Source of the DNA: Stutzerimonas stutzeri
GTDB lineage: Bacteria; Pseudomonadota; Gammaproteobacteria; Pseudomonadales; Pseudomonadaceae
Assembly: GCF_015291885.1 (NCBI RefSeq)
Contig: NZ_CP036186.1
Span: 1,753,001-1,817,000 of the forward strand
Reading direction: 5' to 3'
Length of the DNA: 64,000 nucleotides
Shown here: positions 47,721-64,000 of the stretch, piece after piece
Layout of the letters: the number at the start of each line of letters is the position of its first letter
Numbering within the stretch: position 1 is the stretch's first letter
Notes under the pieces: model-generated
What the model saw: only the letters and a program-made list of their open reading frames with translations
What the model was told of the DNA's origin: nothing
The model's database searches: none
Translations under genes and position numbers: made by a program

Positions 47721-48161
47721 ATGATGGATATCAACGAAATTCGCGAATATTTGCCTCACCGCTACCCGTTCCTGCTGGTGGATCGCGTAACGGAACTGGA
47801 CGTCGAGGCTAAGCGCGTTCGTGCATACAAGAACGTGACCATCAATGAGCCGTTCTTCAATGGGCACTTTCCACAGCATCCGATTATGCCGGGCGTGCTG
47901 ATCATCGAGGCCATGGCGCAGGCTGCCGGCCTGCTTGGGTTCAAGATGATGGGTGTCAAGCCATCCGATGGCACGCTTTACTATTTCGTTGGCTCTGACA
48001 AGCTACGCTTTCGCCAGCCGGTCGTTCCCGGTGATCAGCTGATTCTGGAGGCCTCCTTCATCAGCGCCAAGCGCGGTATCTGGAAGTTCGATTGCCGTGC
48101 AAGCGTCGATGGCAAGCCGGTCTGCTCCGCTGAAATCATCTGCGCGGAACAGAAGATATGA
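47721..48161 (+). CDS. fabZ: 3-hydroxyacyl-ACP dehydratase FabZ
   Basis: This 146-residue hotdog-fold enzyme dehydrates 3-hydroxyacyl-ACP in fatty acid elongation. [21 protein letters not shown] holds the catalytic His49 and Glu63. The longer frame (to 47661) is rejected because [20 protein letters not shown] is the normal start. The stop overlaps lpxA by four bases. Confidence 0.97.
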   Translation: MMDINEIREYLPHRYPFLLVDRVTELDVEAKRVRAYKNVTINEPFFNGHFPQHPIMPGVLIIEAMAQAAGLLGFKMMGVKPSDGTLYYFVGSDKLRFRQPVVPGDQLILEASFISAKRGIWKFDCRASVDGKPVCSAEIICAEQKI

Positions 48162-48934
48162 GTTTGATCGACCCTCGCGCCATTATCGACCCTGCGGCCC
48201 GGCTGGCGGATGACGTCCAGATCGGCCCCTGGTCGATCATCGGCCCGGATGTCGAGATCGGCGAGGGTACGGTGATTGCGTCGCACGTGATTATCAAAGG
48301 GCCGACCCGCATAGGTCGGCACAACCGCATCTATCAGTTCTCCTCGATTGGCGAAGATACGCCGGACCTAAAGTACAAGGGCGAGCCTACACGCCTAGTG
48401 ATTGGTGATCACAACGTGATTCGTGAGGGGGTCACCATCCATCGCGGCACCGTTCAGGATCGCTCTGAAACCACCCTCGGTGACCACAACCTCATCATGG
48501 CTTATGCGCACATAGGTCATGACAGCGTGATCGCCAACCATTGCATTCTGGTCAACAACACTGCATTGGCAGGCCATGTCCACGTTGGCGATTGGGCTAT
48601 TCTTTCCGGCTACACCCTGGTGCATCAGTTCTGTCATATAGGTGCTCACAGCTTTTCCGGCATGGGCACGGCGATTGGCAAGGATGTACCGGCATTCGTG
48701 ACGGTGTTCGGCAATCCTGCGGAAGCACGCAGCATGAATTTCGAAGGCATGCGTCGGCGCGGTTTCAGCGCGGAGGCGGTGCATGCCCTGCGCAGTGCTT
48801 ACAAGATCGTCTATCGCAAGGGGCTTACGGTAGAGGCTGCGCTCACCGAGTTGGCCGAAAGCGCTGCGGCATTCCCGGAAGTCGCCATCTTCCGCGACTC
48901 TATCCAGGCTTCCACCCGTGGCATTACCCGCTGA
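48158..48934 (+). CDS. lpxA: UDP-N-acetylglucosamine O-acyltransferase LpxA
   Basis: This 258-residue trimeric left-handed beta helix catalyses the first step of lipid A synthesis. His121 corresponds to the catalytic His125 of E. coli. Met169 stands where P. aeruginosa LpxA has Met169 (E. coli Gly173), the hydrocarbon-ruler residue that selects a short 3-hydroxydecanoyl chain. It overlaps fabZ by four bases and lpxB follows one base after its stop. Confidence 0.97.
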   Translation: MSLIDPRAIIDPAARLADDVQIGPWSIIGPDVEIGEGTVIASHVIIKGPTRIGRHNRIYQFSSIGEDTPDLKYKGEPTRLVIGDHNVIREGVTIHRGTVQDRSETTLGDHNLIMAYAHIGHDSVIANHCILVNNTALAGHVHVGDWAILSGYTLVHQFCHIGAHSFSGMGTAIGKDVPAFVTVFGNPAEARSMNFEGMRRRGFSAEAVHALRSAYKIVYRKGLTVEAALTELAESAAAFPEVAIFRDSIQASTRGITR

Positions 48935-48935
48935 A

Positions 48936-50069
48936 ATGAGTCGGCCGCTGAAGGTGGCGCTGGTCGCTGGAGAGTCGTCCGGTGACATCCTTGGGGCTGG
49001 CTTGATGCAGGCACTGAAGGCCCAGTATGCGAATGTCGAGTTCGTGGGCGTCGGCGGTCCACGCATGCAGGCTGAAGGGCTGACACCGTATTTCCCGCTA
49101 GAGCGCCTAGCCGTAATGGGGCTGGTCGAGGTGCTTGGTCGGCTGCCGGAACTGCTCGCTCGACGCAGACGCCTGGTGCAGACGCTGAGCCAGCTTCGCC
49201 CCGACGTCTTCATCGGTATTGATGCGCCCGATTTCAACCTGGGGCTTGAGCTCAAACTGCGCCGCGCCGGTATCAAGACCGTGCATTACGTTAGCCCCTC
49301 GGTCTGGGCCTGGCGGCAGAAGCGGGTGCTGAAGATCCGTGACGCCTGCGATCTGATGCTTACGCTGTTTCCATTCGAAGCCAAGTTCTACGATGAGCAC
49401 CAGGTGCCGGTGCGCTTTGTTGGTCACCCTCTCGCGGACACCATTGCGCTATGTGCTGACCGCGCTGCCGCAAGGCAAGCACTTGGGCTGCCAGTGGACG
49501 GGCTGGTCGTGGCGCTTATGCCGGGCAGTCGTGGAGGCGAGGTGGCTCGGCTCGGCGATCTGTTCCTTTCCGCTGCCGAGCGGCTGCGCGCCATGCGCCC
49601 CGGAATTCGATTTGTCATGCCCTGCGCCAGTCCAGAGCGGAGGCAGCAGCTGGAGCAGATGCTGGCCACGCGTGATCTGCCGCTGACCCTGCTCGATGGT
49701 CGATCCCATGAGGCCTTGGCCGCCTGTAACGCCGTGCTGATCGCGTCCGGCACAGCGACCCTCGAGGCGTTGTTGTTCAAGCGGCCGATGGTGGTGGCCT
49801 ACAGTGTGGCGCCGATGACCTACCGGATTCTCCGGCGGCTGGTAAAGAGCCCTTATGTCGCGTTGCCCAACCTGCTGGCCCAGCGTCTGCTGGTACCCGA
49901 ATTGCTGCAGGACGCGGCGACCCCGGAGGCGCTTGCCCAGACACTATCGCCGCTACTGGATGATGGTGATGTGCAGACCGAAGGCTTCGACAGCATTCAT
50001 CGTACCTTGCGCTGCGATGCTTCTAGTCAGGCGGCCGACGCAGTGCTGCGTCTGATTGGAGTGCGCTGA
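48936..50069 (+). CDS. lpxB: Lipid A disaccharide synthase LpxB
   Basis: This 377-residue GT19 glycosyltransferase joins UDP-diacylglucosamine and lipid [15 protein letters not shown] and [12 protein letters not shown] are family motifs. A GTG at 48918 is in frame, but the ATG at 48936, one base after the lpxA stop, gives the expected N-terminus; no Shine-Dalgarno is seen, so translation may reinitiate. The stop overlaps rnhB by one base. Confidence 0.96.
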   Translation: MSRPLKVALVAGESSGDILGAGLMQALKAQYANVEFVGVGGPRMQAEGLTPYFPLERLAVMGLVEVLGRLPELLARRRRLVQTLSQLRPDVFIGIDAPDFNLGLELKLRRAGIKTVHYVSPSVWAWRQKRVLKIRDACDLMLTLFPFEAKFYDEHQVPVRFVGHPLADTIALCADRAAARQALGLPVDGLVVALMPGSRGGEVARLGDLFLSAAERLRAMRPGIRFVMPCASPERRQQLEQMLATRDLPLTLLDGRSHEALAACNAVLIASGTATLEALLFKRPMVVAYSVAPMTYRILRRLVKSPYVALPNLLAQRLLVPELLQDAATPEALAQTLSPLLDDGDVQTEGFDSIHRTLRCDASSQAADAVLRLIGVR

Positions 50070-50707
50070 TGCAGTTCGGACTCGATTTCAATCTGGTCGA
50101 GGAGCTCGTTGCGGGCGTCGACGAAGTGGGGCGTGGGCCGCTTTGCGGTCCGGTGGTTACTGCAGCCGTAATCCTTGATCCGGCGCGTCCGATCAAAGGC
50201 CTCAACGATTCGAAAAAGCTGAGCGAGGCTCGTCGTGAGGCTCTGTTCGACGAGATTCAAGAGAAGGCCGTTGCTTGGTGCATCGCGCGCGCAGAGGTCG
50301 AGGAAATCGACCGACTGAACATCCTTCATGCCACGATGCTTGCCATGCAGCGTGCCGTTGAGGGGTTGAGTGTCACCCCAAGGCTGGCGTTGATCGATGG
50401 TAATCGCTGCCCACAGCTCAACGTACCCAGCGCGCCGGTGATTCAGGGCGATGGTCAGGTGCCGGCAATTGCCGCAGCGTCCATTCTGGCCAAGGTCAGT
50501 CGTGACCGTGAAATGCAGGCGCTGGACCTCTGTTACCCAGGCTATGGTCTTGCCGGTCACAAGGGCTACCCGACCCCAAGTCATCTGGAAGCGCTTCGGC
50601 GGCTGGGGCCGACGCCCATCCATCGCCGCTCCTTCGCCCCTGTCCGGGTGATGCTCGAGCAGGCGAGCATCGAGGTCGCGGTTCCGACCAGCGTGCTGCT
50701 GGTCTAG
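50069..50707 (+). CDS. rnhB: Ribonuclease HII
   Basis: This 212-residue enzyme removes ribonucleotides from DNA and RNA primers. [14 protein letters not shown] carries catalytic Asp18 and Glu19; further Asp residues lie in LALIDGNRC and SRDREM. It starts on the last base of lpxB. The C-terminus is a few residues longer than in E. coli. Confidence 0.96.
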   Translation: MQFGLDFNLVEELVAGVDEVGRGPLCGPVVTAAVILDPARPIKGLNDSKKLSEARREALFDEIQEKAVAWCIARAEVEEIDRLNILHATMLAMQRAVEGLSVTPRLALIDGNRCPQLNVPSAPVIQGDGQVPAIAAASILAKVSRDREMQALDLCYPGYGLAGHKGYPTPSHLEALRRLGPTPIHRRSFAPVRVMLEQASIEVAVPTSVLLV

Positions 50708-50874
50708 CCCGCGGGGAAGTATCCCGCAGCATTCCATCCCCCTCGTAACTCCCGCACCATTTCTCATGGCGTCAGGCTCGCTACGCTGTGCGATGCCGCT
50801 CCCCAAGTCCCCAGCCGATTCGTGCTTTCCGGTACAATCTCGCGCTTGTCGTTCTGCCAGCTCAAGGTTTTTTC

Positions 50875-54396
<3,522 letters not shown>

Positions 54397-54578
54397 AGGG
54401 CGGATGCCCGGAGAGCGGCTGATGTGCGCTTTCCGAGCTAGGCCCGAACGGCCCGGTATCAACCGGGTCATGGTTCAGAACAATTTTTGTTCGACCTGAA
54501 TGCGCCCGTCCCGTAAGGTAAGGCGCAAAAAACGGAACAGCCTCCGGCCTCCTGGCCGTCGACGCATGACGGATGCCT

Positions 54579-55529
54579 ATGAACCCGAATTTCCTGGATT
54601 TCGAACAGCCGATCGCCGACCTGCAAGCCAAGATAGAAGAATTGCGCCTGGTCGGTAACGATAACTCGCTGAATATCGGCGATGAGATTGCCCGCCTGCA
54701 GGACAAGAGCGAGTCGCTCACCGAAAGCATCTTCGGCAATCTGACCAGCTGGCAGATCGCTCGTCTGGCCCGCCACCCGCAGCGGCCCTATACCCTTGAT
54801 TACATCAATCACCTATTCACCGAGTTCGAAGAGCTGCATGGTGATCGGCACTTCACCGATGACGCGGCGATCGTTGGCGGTACCGCTCGCCTGGACGGTC
54901 AGCCGGTAATGATCATCGGCCACCAGAAAGGTCGCGAGGTGCGCGAGAAGGTACGCCGTAACTTCGGTATGCCGCGGCCCGAGGGTTATCGCAAGGCCTG
55001 CCGTCTGATGGAGATGGCCGAGCGCTTCAAGATGCCGATCCTGACTTTTATCGACACGCCTGGCGCTTATCCGGGTATCGATGCCGAAGAACGCAACCAG
55101 AGCGAGGCCATCGCCTGGAACCTGCGCGTCATGGCTCGCCTTAAGACGCCGATCATCGCTACCGTGATCGGTGAGGGTGGTTCCGGCGGCGCGCTGGCTA
55201 TCGGCGTCTGCGACCAGTTGAACATGCTGCAGTACTCCACCTACGCTGTGATTTCGCCGGAAGGTTGCGCCTCGATTCTCTGGCGCACTGCCGAGAAGGC
55301 ACCGGAGGCGGCCGAGGCGATGGGCGTTACGGCTGAGCGCCTCAAGGACCTGGGTATCGTCGACAAGGTGATCCCCGAGCCACTGGGTGGCGCGCACCGT
55401 AATCCGGCTGTCATGGCCGCCGCAATGCGTGAACAGCTGAACAGTCAGTTGCATATGCTCAAGTCGCTGGATACCGATGCACTGCTCGCGCGCCGTTATG
55501 AGCGTCTGATGAGCTACGGCATCGCCTGA
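54579..55529 (+). CDS. accA: Acetyl-CoA carboxylase carboxyltransferase subunit alpha
   Basis: This 316-residue subunit, with AccD, transfers the carboxyl group from biotin to acetyl-CoA in the first step of fatty acid synthesis. [20 protein letters not shown] and [17 protein letters not shown] are conserved. ATGs at 54573 and 54579 are both in frame; [12 protein letters not shown] at 54579 is the Pseudomonas start. A 15-bp inverted repeat follows the stop. Confidence 0.97.
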   Translation: MNPNFLDFEQPIADLQAKIEELRLVGNDNSLNIGDEIARLQDKSESLTESIFGNLTSWQIARLARHPQRPYTLDYINHLFTEFEELHGDRHFTDDAAIVGGTARLDGQPVMIIGHQKGREVREKVRRNFGMPRPEGYRKACRLMEMAERFKMPILTFIDTPGAYPGIDAEERNQSEAIAWNLRVMARLKTPIIATVIGEGGSGGALAIGVCDQLNMLQYSTYAVISPEGCASILWRTAEKAPEAAEAMGVTAERLKDLGIVDKVIPEPLGGAHRNPAVMAAAMREQLNSQLHMLKSLDTDALLARRYERLMSYGIA

Positions 55530-55544
55530 TCCGTCACGCCTGTA

Positions 55545-55586
55545 TTCGCGTCTCGATTTTCGATCGTTCAGAAATCGAGACGCGAA
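55545..55586. repeat. Perfect 15-bp inverted repeat after accA
   Basis: TTCGCGTCTCGATTT (55545-55559) and AAATCGAGACGCGAA (55572-55586) are exact inverted copies separated by 12 bases. It could fold to a strong RNA hairpin, but no T-tract follows. It is 16 bp after the accA stop. Confidence 0.85.
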
Positions 55587-55673
55587 CGTCAGTGGGGCGA
55601 TCGCCCTGTCCTATCGCTGCTTCAGCCGCTGAGCTTTATGCTTGCCGTCAACGTTGGCTATCGAAGCGCTCGC

Positions 55674-56963
55674 ATGTCCCTCGATTCCCTCCTGCTTTCA
55701 GTGCTCGCGCCTTGGCGTCATTCACCGACGTGGTGGGTGGCGTTTTCTGGTGGTCTTGATTCGACCGTCCTGCTGCATTCGCTGGTACGGCTCGCTGAGC
55801 AGCATGAGCTGCCCGCTATCCGCGCGATCCATGTGCATCATGGTCTGCAGACCGCTGGTGATGACTGGCCGGCACACTGTCAGGCGGTCTGTGACCGTTT
55901 AGATGTCCCTCTGCAAGTGGTTCGCGTGAAGGTCGCGCCTGGCGCAAGTCTGGAGCGCGCAGCTCGCGAGGCTCGCTATGAAGCGTTCTCTGGCTGCCTG
56001 GGGGAGGGCGAGCTGCTGCTGACAGGCCAGCACCGTGACGACCAGGCCGAGACGGTGCTGTTTCGTCTTCTGCGAGGTGCTGGCGTACGAGGCCTGGCAG
56101 CGATGCCTGTTGAGCGGCCGTTGGGTCTAGGCAGGCTGGTAAGACCGCTGCTCGGCGCGTCACGCGTCGACCTCGACGCCTACGCACGGCGCAACGCATT
56201 GCACTGGGTCGAGGATCCGAGCAACCAGAATCACGGGTATGCGCGTAATTTCCTTCGCGGCGAGGTCATGCCGCTGCTGCAGCAGCGTTGGCCGCAGGCG
56301 GTGTCGAGCATGGCCCGAGCAGCGGCCCATATGGCCGAAGCGCAAAAGCTTCTGGATGAGCTGGCGCAACAGGATCTGCTCGCCGCGAACACGGCCAGCA
56401 CTTTCGAATGGCTGCGCTTGCCCAGTCTTGCGCTACCGCCGTTACGGGCATTGACGCCAGCGCGCCAGCGCAATGCGCTGCGTCATTGGCTGGCTGATTT
56501 CACGCTGTCACCGGATGAGGATCACTGGGCAGGCTGGGCATCGCTGCTGGATGCCAGGCCGGATGCCACTCCCCGATGGCGCTTGGCAGGGGGCGAGCTG
56601 CAACGCAGTGGGGATCGGCTCTGGTGGCTGCCTGATGTCTGGCTGAAATCGCCTGTTGCGCCGATCGACTGGTCGGATAAGTCTGCTGGTCTGGTGCTCC
56701 CCGGCAATGGTTCGCTCCGCGCGGAGGGTGGACTGCCTGCCGGTAAACTCCAGGTTCGCTATCGGCAAGGTGGCGAGGCCCTGCTTGTGGTGGGCCGGGG
56801 CAGGCGCGACCTGAAGCGTTTGCTCAACGAGGCCGGCGTACCCCGTTTCGTGCGCAGTCGGCTGCCATTGCTTTACTGCGACGACGACCTGATTGCCGTG
56901 GCCAATATGCCGCAACTCAGTCAGGGAAGCCCTGCCCTGTATTGGTGCGCGCCGCCGTTCTAA
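55674..56963 (+). CDS. tilS: tRNA(Ile)-lysidine synthetase TilS
   Basis: This 429-residue enzyme converts C34 of the CAU tRNA-Ile to lysidine. The P-loop SGGLDS is at residues 25-30 (PP-ATPase), and the C-terminal domain has YRQGGEALLVVGRGRRDLKRLLNE. The frame is open 12 codons further (55638); ATG 55674 gives MSLDSLLLSVLAPW, closer to Pseudomonas relatives, but neither start has a clear Shine-Dalgarno. Confidence 0.94.
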   Translation: MSLDSLLLSVLAPWRHSPTWWVAFSGGLDSTVLLHSLVRLAEQHELPAIRAIHVHHGLQTAGDDWPAHCQAVCDRLDVPLQVVRVKVAPGASLERAAREARYEAFSGCLGEGELLLTGQHRDDQAETVLFRLLRGAGVRGLAAMPVERPLGLGRLVRPLLGASRVDLDAYARRNALHWVEDPSNQNHGYARNFLRGEVMPLLQQRWPQAVSSMARAAAHMAEAQKLLDELAQQDLLAANTASTFEWLRLPSLALPPLRALTPARQRNALRHWLADFTLSPDEDHWAGWASLLDARPDATPRWRLAGGELQRSGDRLWWLPDVWLKSPVAPIDWSDKSAGLVLPGNGSLRAEGGLPAGKLQVRYRQGGEALLVVGRGRRDLKRLLNEAGVPRFVRSRLPLLYCDDDLIAVANMPQLSQGSPALYWCAPPF

Positions 56964-57112
56964 GTGGTTTGAGCTGATAGGGCCTTTCCGGTAGACTACG
57001 CTCCCGTCTCAATACAGCTTCTGCGGTTTCTTCGAAATCCGTGGCAGTTGCGCTATTGCCGCCAAGGGCGCAATGGCATCTTCGCTTTCCCCCGGCGGCG
57101 CTAGCCGCTTAA

Positions 57113-60930
<3,818 letters not shown>

Positions 60931-60942
60931 TCGGCGGATCAT

Positions 60943-60976
60943 AAAAAAGGGCGGCGCAAGTCGCCCTTTTTTGTTT
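60943..60976 (+). terminator. Terminator after eno
   Basis: AAAAAAGGGCG (60943-60953) pairs with CGCCCTTTTTT (60962-60972) with an 8-base loop, followed by GTTT. Near ideal intrinsic terminator. Confidence 0.93.
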
Positions 60977-61068
60977 CAATCGGCACCGCACCTTTTGCGC
61001 ATTCACTTCATCGTGCGCGAGTTGCCAACGCTGTCGCCCAATACCTGAATTACTGCCGAAGTCGTTTC

Positions 61069-61356
61069 ATGCCTTCTATGCGTCGCCCTTATTGGTTGTT
61101 CGTCGTACTGATACTGCTCCTCGGCGGGCTGCAGTACCGTCTCTGGGTGGGCGAGGGCAGCCTGGCGCAGGTTAATGGCCTGAACAAGCAGATTGCCGAT
61201 CAACAGGGCGAGAACGAGCGGCTTCTGGAGCGCAATCGAATTCTCGAAGCGGAGGTCCTGGAGCTCAAGCAGGGCATGGAGACCGTCGAGGAGCGTGCGC
61301 GACAGGAATTGGGCATGGTCAAAGAGGGCGAGACCCTCTATCAGCTGATCGAATGA
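61069..61356 (+). CDS. ftsB: Cell division protein FtsB
   Basis: This 95-residue protein has one N-terminal membrane helix (YWLFVVLILLLGGLQYRLW) and a leucine-zipper-like coiled coil (NGLNKQIADQQGENERLLER). It forms the FtsQLB complex in the divisome. ATG 61069 or 61078 are possible; the first is used here. The stop overlaps ispD by four bases, an arrangement conserved in gammaproteobacteria. Confidence 0.95.
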   Translation: MPSMRRPYWLFVVLILLLGGLQYRLWVGEGSLAQVNGLNKQIADQQGENERLLERNRILEAEVLELKQGMETVEERARQELGMVKEGETLYQLIE

Positions 61357-62069
61357 CCCCCCGCCAGCCGCCGTTGTTCTGGGTAGTCATCCCCGCTGCC
61401 GGCGTTGGCAGCCGCATGCGCGCCGATCGCCCCAAGCAGTACTTGCTGCTGGGCGAGCGCAGCATCATCGAACATACCCTCGATTGTTTTCTGAATCACC
61501 CGGCGCTGGCCGGAGTCGTGGTCTGCATCGCCGCGGAAGACCCCTACTGGCCAAGTCTGCCCTGTGCGAGCGACGCTCGGATTGAGCGTGCTTCGGGTGG
61601 GCAGGAGCGATGTGATTCGGTCCTCAATGGATTACAGCGCCTTGGCGAGTTGGGTGCAGCTGACAATGACTGGGTACTGGTGCATGACGCAGCCCGGCCC
61701 AATCTGGCGCGGGGAGATCTGGACAAGTTACTCGCCGAGTTGGCGTGCGACTCGGTCGGCGGGCTGCTGGCAGTACCGGCGCGAGATACGCTCAAGCGCG
61801 TAGGGGCGGATGGGCGCGTGGTGGAGACGGTTGACCGCAGCGTCATCTGGCAAGCTTTCACGCCACAGATGTTCCGCCTCGGAATGTTGCGTGAGGCACT
61901 TGAGGCGGCGCTCATTGCCGGTGTACAGGTTACTGACGAGGCTTCCGCGCTGGAGTGGGCCGGTCACTCGCCCCGGGTTGTGGAAGGGCGAGCAGACAAT
62001 CTCAAAGTGACTCGGCCCGAAGACCTTGAGTGGCTTGCGCAGCGCTGGAGCGCCGACCATCCAAGTTGA
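61353..62069 (+). CDS. ispD: 2-C-methyl-D-erythritol 4-phosphate cytidylyltransferase
   Basis: This 238-residue enzyme is the third MEP-pathway step, forming CDP-methylerythritol. AAGVGSRMRADRPKQYL is the nucleotide-binding loop and VLVHDAARPNL the metal-binding stretch. It is coupled to ftsB. The next MEP gene, ispF, is commonly adjacent in enterics but not here. Confidence 0.97.
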   Translation: MTPRQPPLFWVVIPAAGVGSRMRADRPKQYLLLGERSIIEHTLDCFLNHPALAGVVVCIAAEDPYWPSLPCASDARIERASGGQERCDSVLNGLQRLGELGAADNDWVLVHDAARPNLARGDLDKLLAELACDSVGGLLAVPARDTLKRVGADGRVVETVDRSVIWQAFTPQMFRLGMLREALEAALIAGVQVTDEASALEWAGHSPRVVEGRADNLKVTRPEDLEWLAQRWSADHPS

Positions 62070-62071
62070 AA

Positions 62072-62093
62072 GCGGGCAGGTTTGCCTGCCCGC
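62072..62093. terminator. Terminator between ispD and the baeRF3 gene
   Basis: GCGGGCAGG (62072-62080) pairs with CCTGCCCGC (62085-62093) around TTTG. It lies between convergent genes and may serve both; the T-rich tail is short. Confidence 0.65.
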
Positions 62094-62102
62094 CATTTGC
62101 CA

Positions 62103-63269
62103 TCAGAAGCGGTAGATCGCCGCCGCCCCGGTGCCGGTTGGCATGCGTTCAGTTGGTACCACGACGACCTCGCCACCTTGTTCGAGCGTCCAGATAGTCA
62201 GCTCGTCGAGCACGTCGGGTGTATTGACGGCGTCTTCGCTGGTGGGTGTCGCCGTTCCGTCAGACTTGTCGACATGTCCGGGTATCTGCCGCTCGGCCTC
62301 CACCAGCAGCGTGGCGACCCGGCCTTGGCGAGTGGCCTGGCCGATGTCTTCCAAGTGGTCGGATGCAAGCCCCTGCCCGTGGGATGCCCCAAACTGATTG
62401 AGCAGCCCTTCCAGTCGCTTGAGATAACGCGGCTGCATCACCATCCAGCTTTTTTCGCGCAGCTCGTTGACGTTCACGGCGCTCTGGCCGGTCTCAATGC
62501 CTTCTGGCAGCAGGCACTCGTTATGGCTGAGCCGGCGGAAATGTGACTGTTGTTCCGGTAGCGCGGCGAGAATAAGGGGCAGGCCGGAGGGCTTGGAGTG
62601 GTGCTCGATGATGGCGCGATCCACTTCGCGGAAGTAGCGATCACGGTCTCGGTCGATCTCTGCCTGCTTGCCGCTACCGCCAGCTTCCACCTGCATCGGA
62701 TCGCCTCGTTCGCTGGAGCGGCCATAACCCTGGGGAAAGCCGCTCTGACCTTTTTCGGTAAGGTCGCTGCCCAACGCATCGGCAAGTGTCTTGGGTACGC
62801 CCTCGTGCAGCTTGACCTCGTCAAGAGCGTCGCGGTTGCCTTCAAACAGGCGCACCGAGTCGCGCGACAGACAGAGAATCTGGAAGCGATCAGCGGATTG
62901 AGCAATGCGTACCAGCGGTTTGAGGTGCATGCGCGCGTTAGCGACCGCCATCTCTGGCACGCTGCGTTGCAGACGATAGACTTGGAAATAGTCCTTTGCG
63001 GCGAACGCCGCCAGACCATCGAGGCTGTGGTTCCAGAAGTCGCTGTTATCGATCAGGGCATAGAATGGCTGGAGCAAGGCAGGCGTCTGGTCCGCGTGGC
63101 CTTGTCGCTTGAGGGAGTCTTCCAATTGCTTGACCAGATGCTTGAAGCGGATCGGATCTTGCTGGCGTTCCGGGAAGCTGCGATGAGTGGGCTGATAAAC
63201 GGATAGGCAGGGTCCATCGCGCTGTGACAACAGTTTGGTCAGGGTTTCTCGATCGAGTAGTCGGTTCAT
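62103..63269 (-). CDS. baeRF family 3 (archaeo-eukaryotic release-factor-like) protein
   Basis: This 388-residue soluble protein has an eRF1-like C-terminal domain ending EQGGEVVVVPTERMPTGTG, typical of the bacterial archaeo-eukaryotic release factor (baeRF) group. The N-terminal PCLSVYQPTHRSFPE and GLPLILAALPEQQSHFRRLS regions match baeRF3. No GGQ motif is visible, so peptide release is not shown; roles in ribosome rescue have been proposed for the group. GGAGG precedes the ATG at 63267-63269. It lies downstream of an HPF-like gene on the same strand, 76 bp apart. Confidence 0.75.
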   Translation of the reverse strand: MNRLLDRETLTKLLSQRDGPCLSVYQPTHRSFPERQQDPIRFKHLVKQLEDSLKRQGHADQTPALLQPFYALIDNSDFWNHSLDGLAAFAAKDYFQVYRLQRSVPEMAVANARMHLKPLVRIAQSADRFQILCLSRDSVRLFEGNRDALDEVKLHEGVPKTLADALGSDLTEKGQSGFPQGYGRSSERGDPMQVEAGGSGKQAEIDRDRDRYFREVDRAIIEHHSKPSGLPLILAALPEQQSHFRRLSHNECLLPEGIETGQSAVNVNELREKSWMVMQPRYLKRLEGLLNQFGASHGQGLASDHLEDIGQATRQGRVATLLVEAERQIPGHVDKSDGTATPTSEDAVNTPDVLDELTIWTLEQGGEVVVVPTERMPTGTGAAAIYRF

Positions 63270-63345
63270 GCGTGGCCTCCAGTAGCGGTGGTTCGGTCCC
63301 TCGCAGAAATGCCGATGGCGCACTCTATGGCCATCGAGGGCCAGG

Positions 63346-63660
63346 TCAGTGGCGGTTGAGTTTGTCCAGCGCGTGACCTAGTGCGTGGTTCAGCTTTTCC
63401 GCTGCGCCGTTGATTGCAAGGTCAAGTGATTCGGCCTTGTGGGTGGCCGAGATAGGGTCGTGGCCCTTGACCCGCGCTTCCATCTGGCAGCGCTTGTCCT
63501 GCGGTCCGCTCTTGTTGCTGTTTTCGTCGTTGAGATGCACCTCGACTCGGGTCAGATGATCATCGAAGCGCTCCAGCTCGGTTTCGACCGTTGCTTTGAC
63601 CCGCTCTTCAAGCTCACTGGTAACGCTGATGCTGCGGTTGCTGTTCACCAGAACCTGCAT
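63346..63660 (-). CDS. Short HPF/RaiA-type ribosome hibernation factor
   Basis: This 104-residue protein fits the short hibernation promoting factor/RaiA fold: MQVLVNSNRSISVTSELEER at the N-terminus and EARVKGHDPISATHKAESLD with DLAINGAAEKLNHALGHAL at the C-terminus. Members bind the 30S subunit in the mRNA/tRNA channel and silence ribosomes. GGAGG precedes the ATG at 63658-63660. A distinct hpf copy usually lies next to rpoN, so this may be a paralogue. It is upstream of the baeRF3 gene. Confidence 0.85.
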   Translation of the reverse strand: MQVLVNSNRSISVTSELEERVKATVETELERFDDHLTRVEVHLNDENSNKSGPQDKRCQMEARVKGHDPISATHKAESLDLAINGAAEKLNHALGHALDKLNRH

Positions 63661-63729
63661 GGTTTCCTCCTGATTGCAGCGCTGCACCCTTCCAGCGCAC
63701 TCGGCTTGAAGAGTTGCAGCTACACAAGG

Positions 63730-63756
63730 TACGACGTGGGGGATTCTGGCGGGTTC
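63730..63756 (-). promoter_or_regulatory. Weak ECF-type promoter candidate upstream of the HPF-like gene
   Basis: On the minus strand GAACCC (63756-63751), 16 bases and TCGTA (63734-63730) partly resemble the AlgU/RpoE pattern GAACTT-N16-TCTGA. The match is partial. Confidence 0.2.
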
Positions 63757-63796
63757 CACGGTAAGGCTGGCCCCGGACGCGCGGTTCAAGTCCTGT

Positions 63797-64000
63797 TCAG
63801 TTTCGGCCGGCGGCGTATTCGTTGCGCCTGGCGAGACCGGTCTTGAGCGCTTCCACCAGCAGGCGAACCTTCGGTAGCGGATACCGGCGTTGGGGGTAGA
63901 CAGCCCAGACGGCGGTATCCGGTGGCTGGTTGCCTTCCAGCAATGACACCAGCTCACCGCGATGCAGCGGCGCCTGCACGTAGTAGTCCGGCAATTGGCA
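63797..64000 (-). CDS. C-terminus of LysR-type regulator (partial)
   Basis: The frame is open from the window edge to the stop at 63797. About 67 residues are seen: LPDYYVQAPLHRGELVSLLE, PDTAVWAVYPQRRYPLPKVRLLVEAL are the typical end of a LysR effector domain. In P. aeruginosa the ispD region contains the LysR regulator GfnR next to adhC and fghA (formaldehyde detoxification), so this may be its equivalent; the fragment does not prove it. Confidence 0.8.
   Translation of the reverse strand, partial: CQLPDYYVQAPLHRGELVSLLEGNQPPDTAVWAVYPQRRYPLPKVRLLVEALKTGLARRNEYAAGRN

Overview
The window is a stretch of bacterial chromosome, high in GC, almost entirely core genes, with a gammaproteobacterial gene order of the Pseudomonas type. 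The fdxA-mutS and pncC-recA-recX groups, a DUF4146 protein (a family known from Pseudomonas), an ErdR-type regulator, the divergent finR/fpr pair, the fused MnhAB antiporter subunit and the run from rpsB to ispD all point to Pseudomonadaceae. A Stutzerimonas/Pseudomonas stutzeri-like organism is my best guess, but the genus is an inference. I see no rRNA, tRNA, CRISPR array, insertion sequence, integrase or prophage gene.

Layout. 1-5300: the end of a flippase-like membrane protein, csbD, fdxA and mutS (minus strand), then a 486-bp gene-free stretch and a lone acyltransferase. 5407-7504: pncC, LexA-controlled recA, recX. 7590-14979: a LOG-family protein, an MBL/beta-CASP nuclease, a divergent phosphoketolase with an ANR-type box, a DUF4146 secreted protein, the tRNA acp3U enzyme TapT and an EamA exporter. 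15226-20058: ErdR, FinR, Fpr, a YchJ pair, an OmpA-like lipoprotein and a CopD-like membrane protein. 20145-26226: LexA-controlled dinG, a serine hydrolase, a second OmpA-like lipoprotein, pdxH, a small membrane protein and a SlyB-like lipoprotein. 26445-32152: the six-gene Mnh/Sha cation/proton antiporter operon. 32196-35717: glnD and map on the minus strand.

From 35995 to 62069 the window is one long plus-strand housekeeping block. It runs rpsB, tsf, pyrH, frr (translation and UMP), uppS, cdsA, dxr, rseP, bamA, skp (isoprenoid, lipid and outer-membrane assembly), lpxD, fabZ, lpxA, lpxB (lipid A), rnhB, dnaE, accA, tilS, pyrG, kdsA, eno, ftsB and ispD. Many neighbours overlap by 1-7 bases or are separated by one base, so much of it is probably translationally coupled. 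The right edge (62103-64000, minus strand) holds a baeRF3-type release-factor-like protein, a short HPF/RaiA ribosome hibernation factor and the C-terminus of a LysR regulator.

The most useful observations beyond gene naming are regulatory. (1) An ANR/FNR-like box is centred 41.5 bases before the inferred start site of the divergent phosphoketolase, suggesting induction at low oxygen. (2) Two perfect 12-bp palindromes overlap a candidate promoter of the Mnh operon. (3) A perfect 15-bp inverted repeat lies between accA and tilS. (4) baeRF3 and HPF form a compact candidate ribosome-rescue/hibernation unit. (5) fdxA-mutS is present without the adjacent rpoS/rsmZ seen in P. aeruginosa, marking a synteny break. 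I found no clearly new multi-gene system.
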